Origin: DATIYW01 sp035517415
GTDB taxonomy: Bacteria > Acidobacteriota > Thermoanaerobaculia > Thermoanaerobaculales > Thermoanaerobaculaceae
Assembly (NCBI GenBank): GCA_035517415.1
Contig: DATIYW010000263.1
Location: 1-49,625 of the forward strand
Direction of reading: 5' to 3'
Length of the DNA: 49,625 nucleotides
How positions within the stretch are numbered: the first letter of the stretch is position 1; the number at the start of each line of letters is the position of its first letter. Below, in pieces: positions 6,418 to 17,005 of this stretch. The position numbers and the translations under genes are program-made. The notes under the pieces were generated by a model, which was given only the letters and a program-made list of their open reading frames with translations, was not told the DNA's origin and made no database searches.

Positions 6418-7467
6418 ATGATCGACGCGATCCGCAAGGCGCTCGGCGAGAAGGCGACGCTGCTCGACTACCAGGCGAAAGGGATCCCGAAGACGATGCT
6501 CCACCTCCCCGGGCCGGACTTCGTCGACCGCGTGGTGGTCGCCTCCGACCGGCCGGTCGGCGTGCTGCGCAACCTCGCCTGGCTGTTCGGCACCGGACGC
6601 CTCGCCGGCACCGGCTACGTCTCGATCCTGCCGGTCGACCAGGGGATCGAGCACTCCGGGGCGGCGTCGTTCGCGCCCAACCCGCTCTACTTCGACCCCG
6701 AAAACCTGGTCAAGCTCGCGCTCGAGGGCGGCTGCAACGGCTTCGCCTCGACGCTCGGCGTGCTCGGCGCGGTGGCGCGCCGCTACGCCCACAAGCTGCC
6801 GTTCATCGTCAAGCTGAACCACAACGAGACGCTCACCTACCCGCTCACCTACGACCAGACGCTGTTCGCGAGCGTCGAGCAGGCGTTCGAGATGGGTGCG
6901 GCCGGCGTCGGCGCGACGGTCTACTTCGGCTCGGCCGAGTCGCGGCGGCAGATCCAGGAGGTCTCGGAGGCGTTCTCGGCGGCGCACGAGCTCGGCATGT
7001 TCACCGTGCTCTGGTGCTACCTGCGCAACCCCGCGTTCAAGAAGGATGGGGTCGACTACCACGTCGCCGCCGACCTCACCGGCCAGGCCAACCACATCGG
7101 CGTGACGATCGAGGCCGACATCATCAAGCAGAAGCTGCCGGAGTCGAACAACGGCTTCGGCGCGATCAAGTTCGGCCACACCAACCCGCTCGTCTACTCC
7201 AAGCTCGCCGCCGACCACCCGATCGAGTGGACGCGCTGGCAGGTGGTCAACTGCTACCTCGGCCGCGTGCCGATGATCAACTCCGGCGGCGCCTCGGGCA
7301 AGAACGACCTCGCCGACGCGGTGGTGACCGCGGTGGTGAACAAGCGCGCTGGCGGCTCGGGGCTGATCTCGGGGCGCAAGGCGTTCCAGAAGCCGATGGC
7401 GCAGGGCGTCGAGCTGCTCCACGCGATCCAGGACGTCTACCTCTGCAAGGACGTCACCGTCGCCTGA
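6418..7467 (+). CDS. fbaB: class I fructose-bisphosphate aldolase (archaeal/DhnA type)
   Basis: A 349-residue protein of the DhnA/FbaB family, the Schiff-base (class I) aldolases that interconvert fructose 1,6-bisphosphate with dihydroxyacetone phosphate and glyceraldehyde 3-phosphate. Family blocks visible are ILPVDQGIEHSG, FIVKLNHNETL, GAAGVGATVYFGS, DIIKQKLP and INSGGASGKND. FGAIKFGHTNP contains a candidate Schiff-base lysine, but I cannot assign it securely. The length fits the longer bacterial branch. The ATG follows ACGGAGGA by about 7 nt. TAGAAT at 6390-6395 could be a -10 element, though the -35 is poor. The preceding gene runs in the same direction 59 bp upstream. Regulation is not evident. 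The alternative, another DhnA-type aldolase acting on a related sugar, is less likely. Confidence 0.9.
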   Translation: MIDAIRKALGEKATLLDYQAKGIPKTMLHLPGPDFVDRVVVASDRPVGVLRNLAWLFGTGRLAGTGYVSILPVDQGIEHSGAASFAPNPLYFDPENLVKLALEGGCNGFASTLGVLGAVARRYAHKLPFIVKLNHNETLTYPLTYDQTLFASVEQAFEMGAAGVGATVYFGSAESRRQIQEVSEAFSAAHELGMFTVLWCYLRNPAFKKDGVDYHVAADLTGQANHIGVTIEADIIKQKLPESNNGFGAIKFGHTNPLVYSKLAADHPIEWTRWQVVNCYLGRVPMINSGGASGKNDLADAVVTAVVNKRAGGSGLISGRKAFQKPMAQGVELLHAIQDVYLCKDVTVA

Positions 7468-7545
7468 AGACAGGGGCCGGGGGCCAGGATCCAGGGTCCG
7501 GCGCAGACACGACGAGCGGCTTCGCACGCCGCGGTCCGGGATCGA

Positions 7546-7574
7546 TTGGGCGGCCGCCGCGGTTGTGCTAATTT
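7546..7574 (+). promoter_or_regulatory. candidate sigma70 promoter of the threonine dehydrogenase gene
   Basis: TTGGGC (7546-7551), a 17-bp spacer and TAATTT (7569-7574); start expected near 7581, giving a leader of about 39 nt with a GAGGAGGGA ribosome site. The -35 matches only three of six bases. The rest of the 7468-7619 gap contains a degenerate GGGGTCC-like stretch (about 7474-7504). Confidence 0.4.
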
Positions 7575-7619
7575 TCACGCGCCGCCGGCGGCGCCGGGGC
7601 AGCGGCGAGGAGGGATCCC

Positions 7620-8642
7620 ATGCTGCGCAAGAGCGTCGTGTTCATCACCGGGGCCTCGGGCGAGATCGGCCACGGCCTCATCCACCGCCTCTCCCAGGAC
7701 CCCGACCACCCGATCATCACGCTCGACGTCAAGCCGCTCGACCCGCCGCTCGCCGCGCTCGTCCACCAGGAGTTGATCGGCTCGATCCTCGACACCAACC
7801 TGCTCGAGCGCGTCATCGCCGAGTACGAGGTGGACCGCGTCTTCCACCTCGCCGCGCTGCTCTCGACCCGCAGCGAGTTCACGCCGATGACGGCGCACCG
7901 CGTCAACGTCGAGGGGACGATGGACCTGCTCGAGTTCGCCCAGAAGCAGGGCGAGTCGCACGGCCGCCCGGTCGTCTTCCTCTACCCGTCGTCGATCGCC
8001 GCCTACGGCCTGCCCGACGTCGCGACCAAGGCGCGCGTCGGCAAGGTGAACGAGAACGAGTGGACCAAGCCGACCACGATGTACGGCTGCAACAAGCTCT
8101 ACTGCGAGCACATGGGCCGTTACTACGCGAAGCGCTACAAGCAGCTCGCGGCGGAGAACCTCGCCGGCAAGGTCGACTTCCGCAGCCTGCGCTTCCCCGG
8201 CCTGATCTCGGCGGTGACGGTGCCCTCCGGCGGCACCTCGGACTACGCGCCCGAGATGATCCACGCCGCGGCGCAGGGCAAGCCCTACGCCTGCTTCGTC
8301 CGCCCCGACACGCGCATCCCGTTCATGGCGATGCCGGACGCGATCGAGGCCCTGCTCAAGCTCGCCGCCGCCCCCCGCGGCGCGCTCAACCACACCGTGT
8401 ACAACGTCGGCGCGTTCAACCCCTCGGCCGAGGAGATCCGCAAGATCGTGGTCGACGCCTTCCCGGGCGCCGAGATCAGCTGGGCCGTCGACGTCAAACG
8501 CCAGGGCATCGTCGACGCCTGGCCGGCGGACGTCGACGACTCGGCGGCGCGCGCCGACTGGGGCTACGCGCCGCAGTACGACCTCGACCGCGCCTTCTCG
8601 CAGTACCTGATCCCGACCATCCGGCAGCGCTACGTGAAGTAG
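7620..8642 (+). CDS. tdh: SDR-type L-threonine 3-dehydrogenase
   Basis: A 340-residue extended short-chain dehydrogenase. It has the NAD-binding GASGEIG (residues 11-17), FHLAALLS, YPSSIAAYG with the catalytic serine, the Tyr-x3-Lys pair in MYGCNKLYCEHMG, and SLRFPGLISAV followed by SGGTSDYAPEMIHAA. That last block is diagnostic of the GalE-like threonine dehydrogenases, which oxidise L-threonine to 2-amino-3-oxobutyrate with NAD. The ATG has a strong GAGGAGGGA site. It converges on glycogen phosphorylase with an 11-bp gap. I see no kbl (2-amino-3-ketobutyrate CoA ligase) partner here. A nucleotide-sugar epimerase is the alternative, but the threonine-dehydrogenase block is convincing. Confidence 0.87.
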   Translation: MLRKSVVFITGASGEIGHGLIHRLSQDPDHPIITLDVKPLDPPLAALVHQELIGSILDTNLLERVIAEYEVDRVFHLAALLSTRSEFTPMTAHRVNVEGTMDLLEFAQKQGESHGRPVVFLYPSSIAAYGLPDVATKARVGKVNENEWTKPTTMYGCNKLYCEHMGRYYAKRYKQLAAENLAGKVDFRSLRFPGLISAVTVPSGGTSDYAPEMIHAAAQGKPYACFVRPDTRIPFMAMPDAIEALLKLAAAPRGALNHTVYNVGAFNPSAEEIRKIVVDAFPGAEISWAVDVKRQGIVDAWPADVDDSAARADWGYAPQYDLDRAFSQYLIPTIRQRYVK

Positions 8643-8653
8643 GCGCGCCCGGC

Positions 8654-11095
<2,442 letters not shown>

Positions 11096-11145
11096 CAGGG
11101 CCCTCCCGGCCGCGGCCGGCTCCCCGGGCGCCGACCACGCCGCGC

Positions 11146-11151
11146 ATTGTA
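11146..11151 (-). promoter_or_regulatory. candidate -10 element of glgP
   Basis: TACAAT on the minus strand matches five of six consensus bases and is the only such hexamer in the 96-bp gap before glgP; the start would be near 11139, 44 nt before the GTG. No good -35 is present at 16-18 bp, so an activator or another sigma contact may be needed. Confidence 0.35.
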
Positions 11152-11191
11152 ACCCAGGGGTGGGCGCCGCCTGTCCGAATGCGTCGCGGTT

Positions 11192-12949
11192 TCAGTTCCG
11201 CGGAGGCAGTTCGACCGTGCCCGCCGCGCCCGGACCGCGCGGGTCCGCCGCCGCCTCGCAGCGCCCGTCCGGGAAGCGCCGCACGGCCTCCACCTCGCCG
11301 AGCCGCGCACTCGGACGCACTCTCTGCCCGCGGCGCTCGAGCTCCGCCGCCGCTCCGGGGTCGAGCGCGCCCGCCTCGACCGCGAGCTCGTCGGGCAGCC
11401 ACTGGTGGTGGAGGCGGGGGCGGGCGACGGCCGCTTCGAGCGGGTCGCCGTCGACCAGCACGTCGAGCAGCACCTGCGCCACCGCGGTGGGGATGTGCGA
11501 CCCGCCCGGGGAGCCGAGGGCGAGCACCTCGCCGCCGCGCCACGCCACGGTCGGGCTCATCGACGAGAGCATCCGCTTGCCCGGCGCGATCGCGTTGGCC
11601 TCGCCCTGGACGAGGCCGTACAGGTTGGGCGAGCCGGGCGCCGCGGCGAAGTCGTCCATCTCGTTGTTGAGGAGGAAGCCGAGCTCGGGCACCAGCAGAC
11701 CGCAGCCGAACGCGCCGTTGAGCGTGGTGGTGAGCGCGACCGCGTTGCCGTCCGCGTCGACCACCGAGAGGTGCGTCGTCTCCGGCCGCTCGCCTCGCGC
11801 CCGCGCGGGCCACGGCCGCACCTCGTCCGAGGGCGTCGCACGGGAGCGGTCGATCTCGCCGGCGCGGCGCGTCAGCCACGCGGGATCGAGGAGCTGCGCC
11901 GGGCCGGCGAGCGTGGTCGCCGGGTCGCCGAGCAGGAAGCGGTCGGCGAAGGCGCGGCGGAACGTCTCGGCGAGCAGGTGGGCGCGGTCGGCACCGCCGC
12001 GCGGCAGCTCGCGCCAGCCGAGCCGCTCGAGCACGCCGCAGGTCTGCGCCAGGATGATCCCGCCCGAGGACGGCAGCGGCATCGACGCCAGCTCCCAGCC
12101 GAACGCATCGAAGCGCAGCGGCTCGCGCCAAACCGCGCGGTACCCGGCGAGATCGGCGCGCGTGAGAATGCCGCCGCCCGCCGCCGACGCCGCGACGATC
12201 GCGGCCGCGGCCGGCCCGGCCATGATCGCGGGCGGTCCGTGCTTCGCGTACGCCTCGAGCGTGGCCGCGAGCCGCGGCAGGCGGATCAGAGAGCCGGCGG
12301 ACGGCGCCCTCCCGTCCGGCAGCCACACCGCGGCCGTCGCCGGGAAGCGCAGCAGCAGCTCGCGCGAGCGCTCCAGCTCCCCGTGCAGCCGCTCGGTCAC
12401 GACGAAGCCGTCGCCCGCCAGCCGCACCGCGGGCGCGACGACCTCCGCCCAGGGCAGGCGGCCGAAGCGGCGGTGCAGCTCGCGCAAGCCGGCCGGCGAG
12501 CCGGGCACGCCGGCGGCGAGCGGCCCGACCAGCGAGCGCTCCGCGACCGGCCTGCCGTCGGGGCCGAGGTACATCCCCGCGGTCGCCGCCTGCGGCGCGG
12601 TCTCGCGGAAGTCGAGCGCCGCCGTGGTTGCGCCGAAGCGGGCGACGGCGAAACCGCCGCCGCCGAGGTTTCCCGCCAGCGGGTGGACGACCGCGAGCGC
12701 GAGCGCGGTCGCCACCGCCGCGTCGGCGGCATTGCCTCCATCGCGCAGCACGGCGAGCCCCGCCGCCGTGGCCGCCGGGGCGGACGACGCAACCGCCCCG
12801 ACTCGCGTCGAGCTTGGCGCGGAGGCGCGGCCGGCGCCACCCGCGTCCGCCGGCGCGGGCATGAGCGCGACGACGAGCGCAAGTGAGGCGGCCGGGACGG
12901 CCCCACGGCGGGCGGAGAGCGTGGACCACCGAGGCCGCGAGGTCGCCAT
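11192..12949 (-). CDS. ggt: gamma-glutamyltransferase, exported
   Basis: A 585-residue Ntn-hydrolase precursor. The N-terminus has basic residues, a hydrophobic stretch ASLALVVALMPA and an Ala-x-Ala-type cleavage region (PADA), so the enzyme is probably periplasmic. DGGNAADAAVATALALAVVHPLAGNLGGGGF is the family's start block (cited as short motifs DGGNAADA and NLGGGG). The autoprocessing threonine is the second Thr of the ETTHLSVVD motif, which becomes the nucleophile of the small subunit. SSMSPTV and GSPGGSHIP complete the active site. The family cleaves glutathione and other gamma-glutamyl amides or transfers the glutamyl group. ATG at 12949 was chosen because the open frame upstream of it overlaps arsC and has no homology. 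A cephalosporin acylase is the less likely alternative. Confidence 0.92.
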   Translation of the reverse strand: MATSRPRWSTLSARRGAVPAASLALVVALMPAPADAGGAGRASAPSSTRVGAVASSAPAATAAGLAVLRDGGNAADAAVATALALAVVHPLAGNLGGGGFAVARFGATTAALDFRETAPQAATAGMYLGPDGRPVAERSLVGPLAAGVPGSPAGLRELHRRFGRLPWAEVVAPAVRLAGDGFVVTERLHGELERSRELLLRFPATAAVWLPDGRAPSAGSLIRLPRLAATLEAYAKHGPPAIMAGPAAAAIVAASAAGGGILTRADLAGYRAVWREPLRFDAFGWELASMPLPSSGGIILAQTCGVLERLGWRELPRGGADRAHLLAETFRRAFADRFLLGDPATTLAGPAQLLDPAWLTRRAGEIDRSRATPSDEVRPWPARARGERPETTHLSVVDADGNAVALTTTLNGAFGCGLLVPELGFLLNNEMDDFAAAPGSPNLYGLVQGEANAIAPGKRMLSSMSPTVAWRGGEVLALGSPGGSHIPTAVAQVLLDVLVDGDPLEAAVARPRLHHQWLPDELAVEAGALDPGAAAELERRGQRVRPSARLGEVEAVRRFPDGRCEAAADPRGPGAAGTVELPPRN

Positions 12950-12998
12950 GCCGCGCAGTCTAGTCCGGATCGGGAGAGCGCCGGAATGCGGCGCCGGG

Positions 12999-13433
12999 TC
13001 AGCCGCGGCGGGCGATCTCGGGGACGAGCCGGTCGCGGATCGCATCGCGCACCGCCCGGTACGCGACGAGCTGCTCCTCGACGCTGCCGGTGGCGAGGAT
13101 CGGATCCGGGAAGGAGACGTGGATTTGCTCCCCGGCGGCGGGGAAGACCGGGCAGCTCTCACGCGCGTGGTCGCAGACCGTCACGACCAGGTCCCAGGGT
13201 TGGACGAGGAAGGCCTCCCAGTGCTTGGGCGTCTGCCCCGAGATGTCGATGCCCGCCTCCGCCATCGCCCGCACCGCGAGCGGGGCCACGCCGCCGGCCG
13301 GGTGCGTGCCCGCCGAGTGGGCTTCCCACCGGTCACCGAGGAGGTGCTTCACCCACCCCTCCGCCATCTGCGAGCGGCAGGAGTTGCCGGTGCACAGGAT
13401 CAGGACGCGACGCATGCCAGCGGGTTCGCTCAT
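12999..13433 (-). CDS. arsC: thioredoxin-coupled arsenate reductase
   Basis: A 144-residue low-molecular-weight phosphatase-fold ArsC that reduces arsenate to arsenite. The P-loop is C14-TGNSC-R20 (C-x5-R), DPW-type loop residues appear in SFPDP, and the redox pair is C87 and C94 in TVCDHARESCP, seven residues apart as in the Staphylococcus aureus enzyme (Cys82/Cys89). This class takes electrons from thioredoxin, and a small thioredoxin-like protein is encoded in the opposing operon. The ATG has GGAGG 6 nt upstream. It diverges from arsR across 74 bp with overlapping -10 hexamers, so both sides are likely repressed by ArsR. Confidence 0.95.
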   Translation of the reverse strand: MSEPAGMRRVLILCTGNSCRSQMAEGWVKHLLGDRWEAHSAGTHPAGGVAPLAVRAMAEAGIDISGQTPKHWEAFLVQPWDLVVTVCDHARESCPVFPAAGEQIHVSFPDPILATGSVEEQLVAYRAVRDAIRDRLVPEIARRG

Positions 13434-13463
13434 GGTGGCCTCCGTCCGGCTCTGCCGGCTCCC

Positions 13464-13497
13464 TTGACAACACCGCGAGTCGATACTATATTTCGCG
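13464..13497 (+). promoter_or_regulatory. ars promoter with overlapping operator-like inverted repeat
   Basis: Perfect -35 TTGACA (13464-13469), 17-bp spacer and -10 TATATT (13487-13492) for arsR; the start is expected near 13499, leaving a leader of only about 9 nt. An inverted repeat CGCGA (13474-13478)/TCGCG (13493-13497) spans spacer and -10 and is a plausible ArsR site. On the other strand TATAGT (13490-13485) is a good -10 for arsC and shares four bases with the forward -10, though its -35 is poor. Confidence 0.75.
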
Positions 13498-13507
13498 TGG
13501 TGACGAA

Positions 13508-13936
13508 ATGAACCCCACCTCGCTCGACCTCGCGATCCGGATCCACAAGGCGCTCGCGCACCCGGTCCGCGTGCGCCTCCTCGCGATGTTACGCGCCGGC
13601 GAGCTCTGCGTCTGCCAATTGAACGCCGTGATCGGGCTGGCGCCCTCGACGATCTCCGCCCACCTCGGCGAGCTCAAGGACGCGGGGCTGGTCGCCGAGC
13701 GCAAGCAGGGCCGCTGGGTCCACTACCGGCTCGCGGCGGAGGGGGCGGCCGAGGCGGCGCTGGCCGCGTTGTGGCCCGCGGTGGCGCGAGATCGCCAGAT
13801 CCTCGAGGACGCGGCGCTGCTCAAGGGCCTCGCCAAGGTGCCGGTCGAGGCGCTCTGTCGGCCGGAGTTCGACCTCGCGGCGCTGCGGGAGCGCTGCTGC
13901 CCGCCGCCGCAGCCGCGCCGGAGGGCGGACGGATGA
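13508..13936 (+). CDS. arsR: ArsR/SmtB-family repressor
   Basis: A 142-residue winged-helix regulator. The core LAHPVRVRLLAMLRAGELCVCQL (short motifs HPVRVRLL and ELCVCQL) carries the ELCVCDL-type metalloid site with Cys-x-Cys in helix 3, followed by the recognition helix APSTISAHLGELKDAGLV and the wing ERKQGRWVHYRL. It is expected to bind its own promoter and let go on arsenite binding. Two further cysteines (RCCPPP) near the C-terminus could add ligands. The ATG at 13508 was chosen because the predicted transcription start lies only 9 nt upstream; there is no Shine-Dalgarno site. Its stop overlaps the acr3 start (ATGA). Confidence 0.94.
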   Translation: MNPTSLDLAIRIHKALAHPVRVRLLAMLRAGELCVCQLNAVIGLAPSTISAHLGELKDAGLVAERKQGRWVHYRLAAEGAAEAALAALWPAVARDRQILEDAALLKGLAKVPVEALCRPEFDLAALRERCCPPPQPRRRADG

Positions 13937-15006
13937 CCGAGCGCGTCGCGGCCGGCCTCTCGTTCCTCGACCGCTGGCTGACGGCGTGGATCTTCGCCGC
14001 GATGTCGGTCGGAGTGGGTCTCGGGTTCTTCGTGCCGGGGGTGGCCGGGTTCTGGAACCGCTTCTCGGTCGGCACCACCAACCTGCCGATCGCGGTCGGC
14101 CTGATCCTCATGATGTACCCGCCGCTCGCCAAGGTGCGCTACGAGGAGCTGGGCGAGGTCTTCCGCAACTGGAAGGTGCTGGGCCTGTCGCTGGTGGCTA
14201 ACTGGGTGATCGGACCGATATTGATGTTCGTCCTCGCGATCACCTTCCTGCGCGGCTACCCCGAGTACATGGTCGGCCTGATCATGATCGGCCTGGCGCG
14301 CTGCATCGCGATGGTGATCGTGTGGAACGAGCTGGCGAGGGGCGACTCGGAGTACGCCGCCGGGCTGGTCGCCCTCAACTCGGTGTTCCAGGTGCTGTTC
14401 TACTCGGTCTACGCCTGGATCTTCATCACCAAGCTCCCTCCGCTCTTCGGCCTCTCGGGCGCGATCGTCGAGGTGACGATCGGGCAGATCGCGAAGAGCG
14501 TGTTCGTCTACCTCGGCGTCCCGTTCCTCGCCGGGATGCTCACTCGGCTGGTGCTGGTGAAGGCGAAGGGCAAGGAGTGGTATCACCGCGACTTCATCCC
14601 GCGAATCTCGCCGATCACGCTCGTCGCCCTGCTGTTCACGATCGTGGTGATGTTCTCCCTCAAGGGCGAGCTGATCGTCCGCATCCCGCTCGACGTGCTG
14701 CGCATCGCGGTGCCGCTGCTGATCTACTTCGTGGTGATGTTCCTGGTGAGCTTCTGGATGGGGAGGGCGGTCGGGGCGGATTACGGCAAGACCGCGACGC
14801 TGTCGTTCACGGCGGCGTCGAACAACTTCGAGCTCGCGATCGCGGTCGCGGTCGCCGTGTTCGGCATCAGCTCGGGCGCGGCGTTCGCCGCGGTGATCGG
14901 GCCGCTGGTCGAGGTCCCGGCGCTGATCGGCCTGGTGAACGTCGCGCTCTACTTCCAGCGCCGGTACTTCCGCACCGCGCTGGCGCCAGTAGCACAAGGA
15001 GGGTGA
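13933..15006 (+). CDS. acr3: ACR3-family arsenite efflux permease
   Basis: A 357-residue, roughly ten-helix membrane protein of the ACR3 (BASS superfamily) type that extrudes arsenite. Hallmarks are YPPLAKVRYEEL, NWVIGPILMF, the fourth-helix GLARCIAMVIVWNELA with the essential cysteine, GKTATLSFTAASNNFELAIAVAVA (short motif AASNNFELAIA), and VGPLVEVP-like IGPLVEVPALI near the end. The ATG overlaps the arsR stop by 4 nt, so translation is coupled. arsM follows 4 nt after the stop. Together with arsC and arsM it makes a complete reduce/export/methylate set. Confidence 0.96.
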   Translation: MTERVAAGLSFLDRWLTAWIFAAMSVGVGLGFFVPGVAGFWNRFSVGTTNLPIAVGLILMMYPPLAKVRYEELGEVFRNWKVLGLSLVANWVIGPILMFVLAITFLRGYPEYMVGLIMIGLARCIAMVIVWNELARGDSEYAAGLVALNSVFQVLFYSVYAWIFITKLPPLFGLSGAIVEVTIGQIAKSVFVYLGVPFLAGMLTRLVLVKAKGKEWYHRDFIPRISPITLVALLFTIVVMFSLKGELIVRIPLDVLRIAVPLLIYFVVMFLVSFWMGRAVGADYGKTATLSFTAASNNFELAIAVAVAVFGISSGAAFAAVIGPLVEVPALIGLVNVALYFQRRYFRTALAPVAQGG

Positions 15007-15010
15007 CAGG

Positions 15011-15847
15011 ATGGAAGCCAAGGACGTCAAGACCTCGGTTCGGGAGCACTACGCGAACATCGCCCGCGGGCAGGCCTCCGCCAAGGAGAAGGCCGAGCGC
15101 CTCGGTGGCTGCTGCGGCCAGGCGCCGCCGGTGGCGATCAGCAGGGCGATCGGGTACAGCGAGCGGGAGATGAAGGCCGTCCCGGAGGGAGCGAACCTCG
15201 GCCTCGGCTGCGGCAACCCGCTCGCCTTCGCCGCGCTCAAGCAGGGCGAGGTGGTCGTCGACCTCGGCTCGGGCGCCGGGTTCGACTGCTTCCTCGCCGC
15301 ACAGCGGGTGGGCCCGTCGGGCCGCGTCATCGGCGTCGACATGACCCACGAGATGCTCGCGCGGGCGCGCGAGAACGCGGCGCGCGACGGGGTCGGCAAC
15401 GTCGAGTTCCGTCTCGGCGAGATCGAGAACCTGCCGGTCGCGGACGGCACCGCCGACATGGTGATCTCGAACTGCGTGATCAACCTCTCGACCGACAAGC
15501 CGCGCGTGTTCCGCGAGGCGCTGCGCGTGCTCAAGCCGGGCGGCCGCCTGATGGTCTCCGACCTCGTGCTGGCGCGCCCGCTGCCCGCGAGCATCGCCCG
15601 CTCGGTGGCGGCCTACGCCGGCTGCGTCGCCGGCGCGATGCTCAAGGCCGACTACCTCGCCGCCATCCGTGCCGCGGGCTTCGCCGACGTCGAGGTGCTG
15701 GCGGAAGCGACCTACCCGATCGGGTCGTCGAACCCGGACGCGTCCGAGCTCGCGGTCCTCGGCGATCCGTCGATCGGCCGCGAGGACGTGCGCGCAGCGG
15801 CCGAGGCGGTCGTCTCGGTCAAGGTTGCGGCGCGCCGGCCGGACTGA
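15011..15847 (+). CDS. arsM: arsenite S-adenosylmethionine methyltransferase
   Basis: A 278-residue class I methyltransferase that methylates As(III) to mono-, di- and trimethyl species. The SAM motif is VVDLGSGAGFDCFLAA (about 83-98). The four cysteines expected of ArsM are in place: the C34-C35 pair, C67 (GLGCGNPLAF), C155 (SNCVINL) and C205 (YAGCVAGA). The last two are 50 residues apart, as are Cys174 and Cys224 in the algal CmArsM. NPLAFA and RVLKPGGRLMVSD are further family blocks. An AAGGAGGGTGACAGG segment precedes the ATG. It sits in the arsR operon between the arsenite pump and a DUF318 permease, suggesting that methylated products are exported by the latter. Confidence 0.96.
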   Translation: MEAKDVKTSVREHYANIARGQASAKEKAERLGGCCGQAPPVAISRAIGYSEREMKAVPEGANLGLGCGNPLAFAALKQGEVVVDLGSGAGFDCFLAAQRVGPSGRVIGVDMTHEMLARARENAARDGVGNVEFRLGEIENLPVADGTADMVISNCVINLSTDKPRVFREALRVLKPGGRLMVSDLVLARPLPASIARSVAAYAGCVAGAMLKADYLAAIRAAGFADVEVLAEATYPIGSSNPDASELAVLGDPSIGREDVRAAAEAVVSVKVAARRPD

Positions 15848-15911
15848 GCGCCTGAGGACGTGCTCACGTGCGGGGCGGGCAAACGATGCTGAGGGGAAGG
15901 CGGCGGCGGAC

Positions 15912-16994
15912 GTGAGCGGGGAGCTGGCCGCCCAGCGCCATGGGACCGCGCGAGCTCCGGCGCTGCGATCGCGGCCGGGCCTCGGCGCGATCATGGTCAC
16001 CGGGCTTGCGGCGCTGGTGCTGTGGGTGGCTTGCTACCTGAGCCTGCCTGCGCTCTCGCGCTGGATCACCGCTGACGTTCTTGGGCTGCGGCGCGGAACC
16101 GCTCTCGCGTCCGCGGTCGAGTTCTTCGTCTTCGAGGCCCCGAAGGTGCTGCTGCTTCTCGCCCTCGTCGTCTTCGCCGTGGGCGTCGTCCGCACGTTCT
16201 TCACGCCCGAGCGCACCCGCCGCGTCCTCGCAGGCACCCGTGAGCCGGTCGGCACTGTGCTGGCGGCGCTCCTCGGCGTGGTCACCCCGTTTTGCTCGTG
16301 CTCCGCGGTGCCGCTGTTCATCGGCTTCGTGACCAGCGGCGTGCCGCTCGGCGTCACCTTCTCGTTCCTCGTCGCCGCGCCGATGGTCAACGAGGTCGCC
16401 CTCGTGCTGCTGTTAGGCCTGTTCGGCTGGAAGGTCGCTGCCGTGTACATGGGAACCGGTCTCGCCATCGCGATGGTCTCCGGTTGGGTGATCGGCCGCC
16501 TGGGGATGGAGCGTCACGTCGAGGAGTGGGTGTACGACGTGACGGGAACGCCAGCCGGCGCCGACGCGAGCCCAACGGACTGGCCGGGCCGGGTGCGGAC
16601 TGGCGTCGCGACCGTGGGCGAGATCGTGGGAAAGGTCTGGCCCTACGTGCTGGCCGGAATCGCGGTGGGCGCAGGCATCCACGGCTGGGTGCCGACGAAC
16701 TTCATGGCCTCGCTCATGGGCAGAGGCGCGTGGTGGGCGGTACCGCTCGCCGTTCTGATCGGGATCCCGATGTACTCGAACGCCGCCGGGATCATCCCGA
16801 TCGTCGAGGCGCTGCTCGAGAAGGGCGCCGCGCTCGGCACCGTGCTCGCGTTCATGATGGCGGTCATCGGGCTCTCTCTGCCCGAGACGGTCATCCTGCG
16901 GAAGGTGCTTCGCCCTCGCCTGATCGCGACGTTCATCGGCGTCGTGGGCGCGGGCATCCTGGTCGTCGGCTACGTGTTCAACTTCCTCTTCTGA
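15912..16994 (+). CDS. DUF318/ArsP-family permease
   Basis: About 360 residues, with eight or more hydrophobic helices, in the permease family that includes ArsP (trivalent organoarsenical efflux) and SO_0444-type putative copper/zinc exporters. The hallmark is TPFCSCSAVPLFIGF, then GVTFSFLVAAPMVNEVAL, and in the second half GIPMYSNAAGIIPI and LPETVILRKVL. The Cys-Ser-Cys motif lies in the first repeat. Location directly after arsM and before a redox-active thioredoxin supports methylarsenite export; that substrate is inference. Start uncertain: GTG at 15912, with AGGGGAAGG upstream, gives a polar N-terminal extension; the ATG at 15993 starts at the first helix. The usage of bases is somewhat less GC-extreme than in arsM. 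Confidence 0.85.
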   Translation: MSGELAAQRHGTARAPALRSRPGLGAIMVTGLAALVLWVACYLSLPALSRWITADVLGLRRGTALASAVEFFVFEAPKVLLLLALVVFAVGVVRTFFTPERTRRVLAGTREPVGTVLAALLGVVTPFCSCSAVPLFIGFVTSGVPLGVTFSFLVAAPMVNEVALVLLLGLFGWKVAAVYMGTGLAIAMVSGWVIGRLGMERHVEEWVYDVTGTPAGADASPTDWPGRVRTGVATVGEIVGKVWPYVLAGIAVGAGIHGWVPTNFMASLMGRGAWWAVPLAVLIGIPMYSNAAGIIPIVEALLEKGAALGTVLAFMMAVIGLSLPETVILRKVLRPRLIATFIGVVGAGILVVGYVFNFLF

Positions 16995-17005
16995 AGGAGC
17001 GCGCG

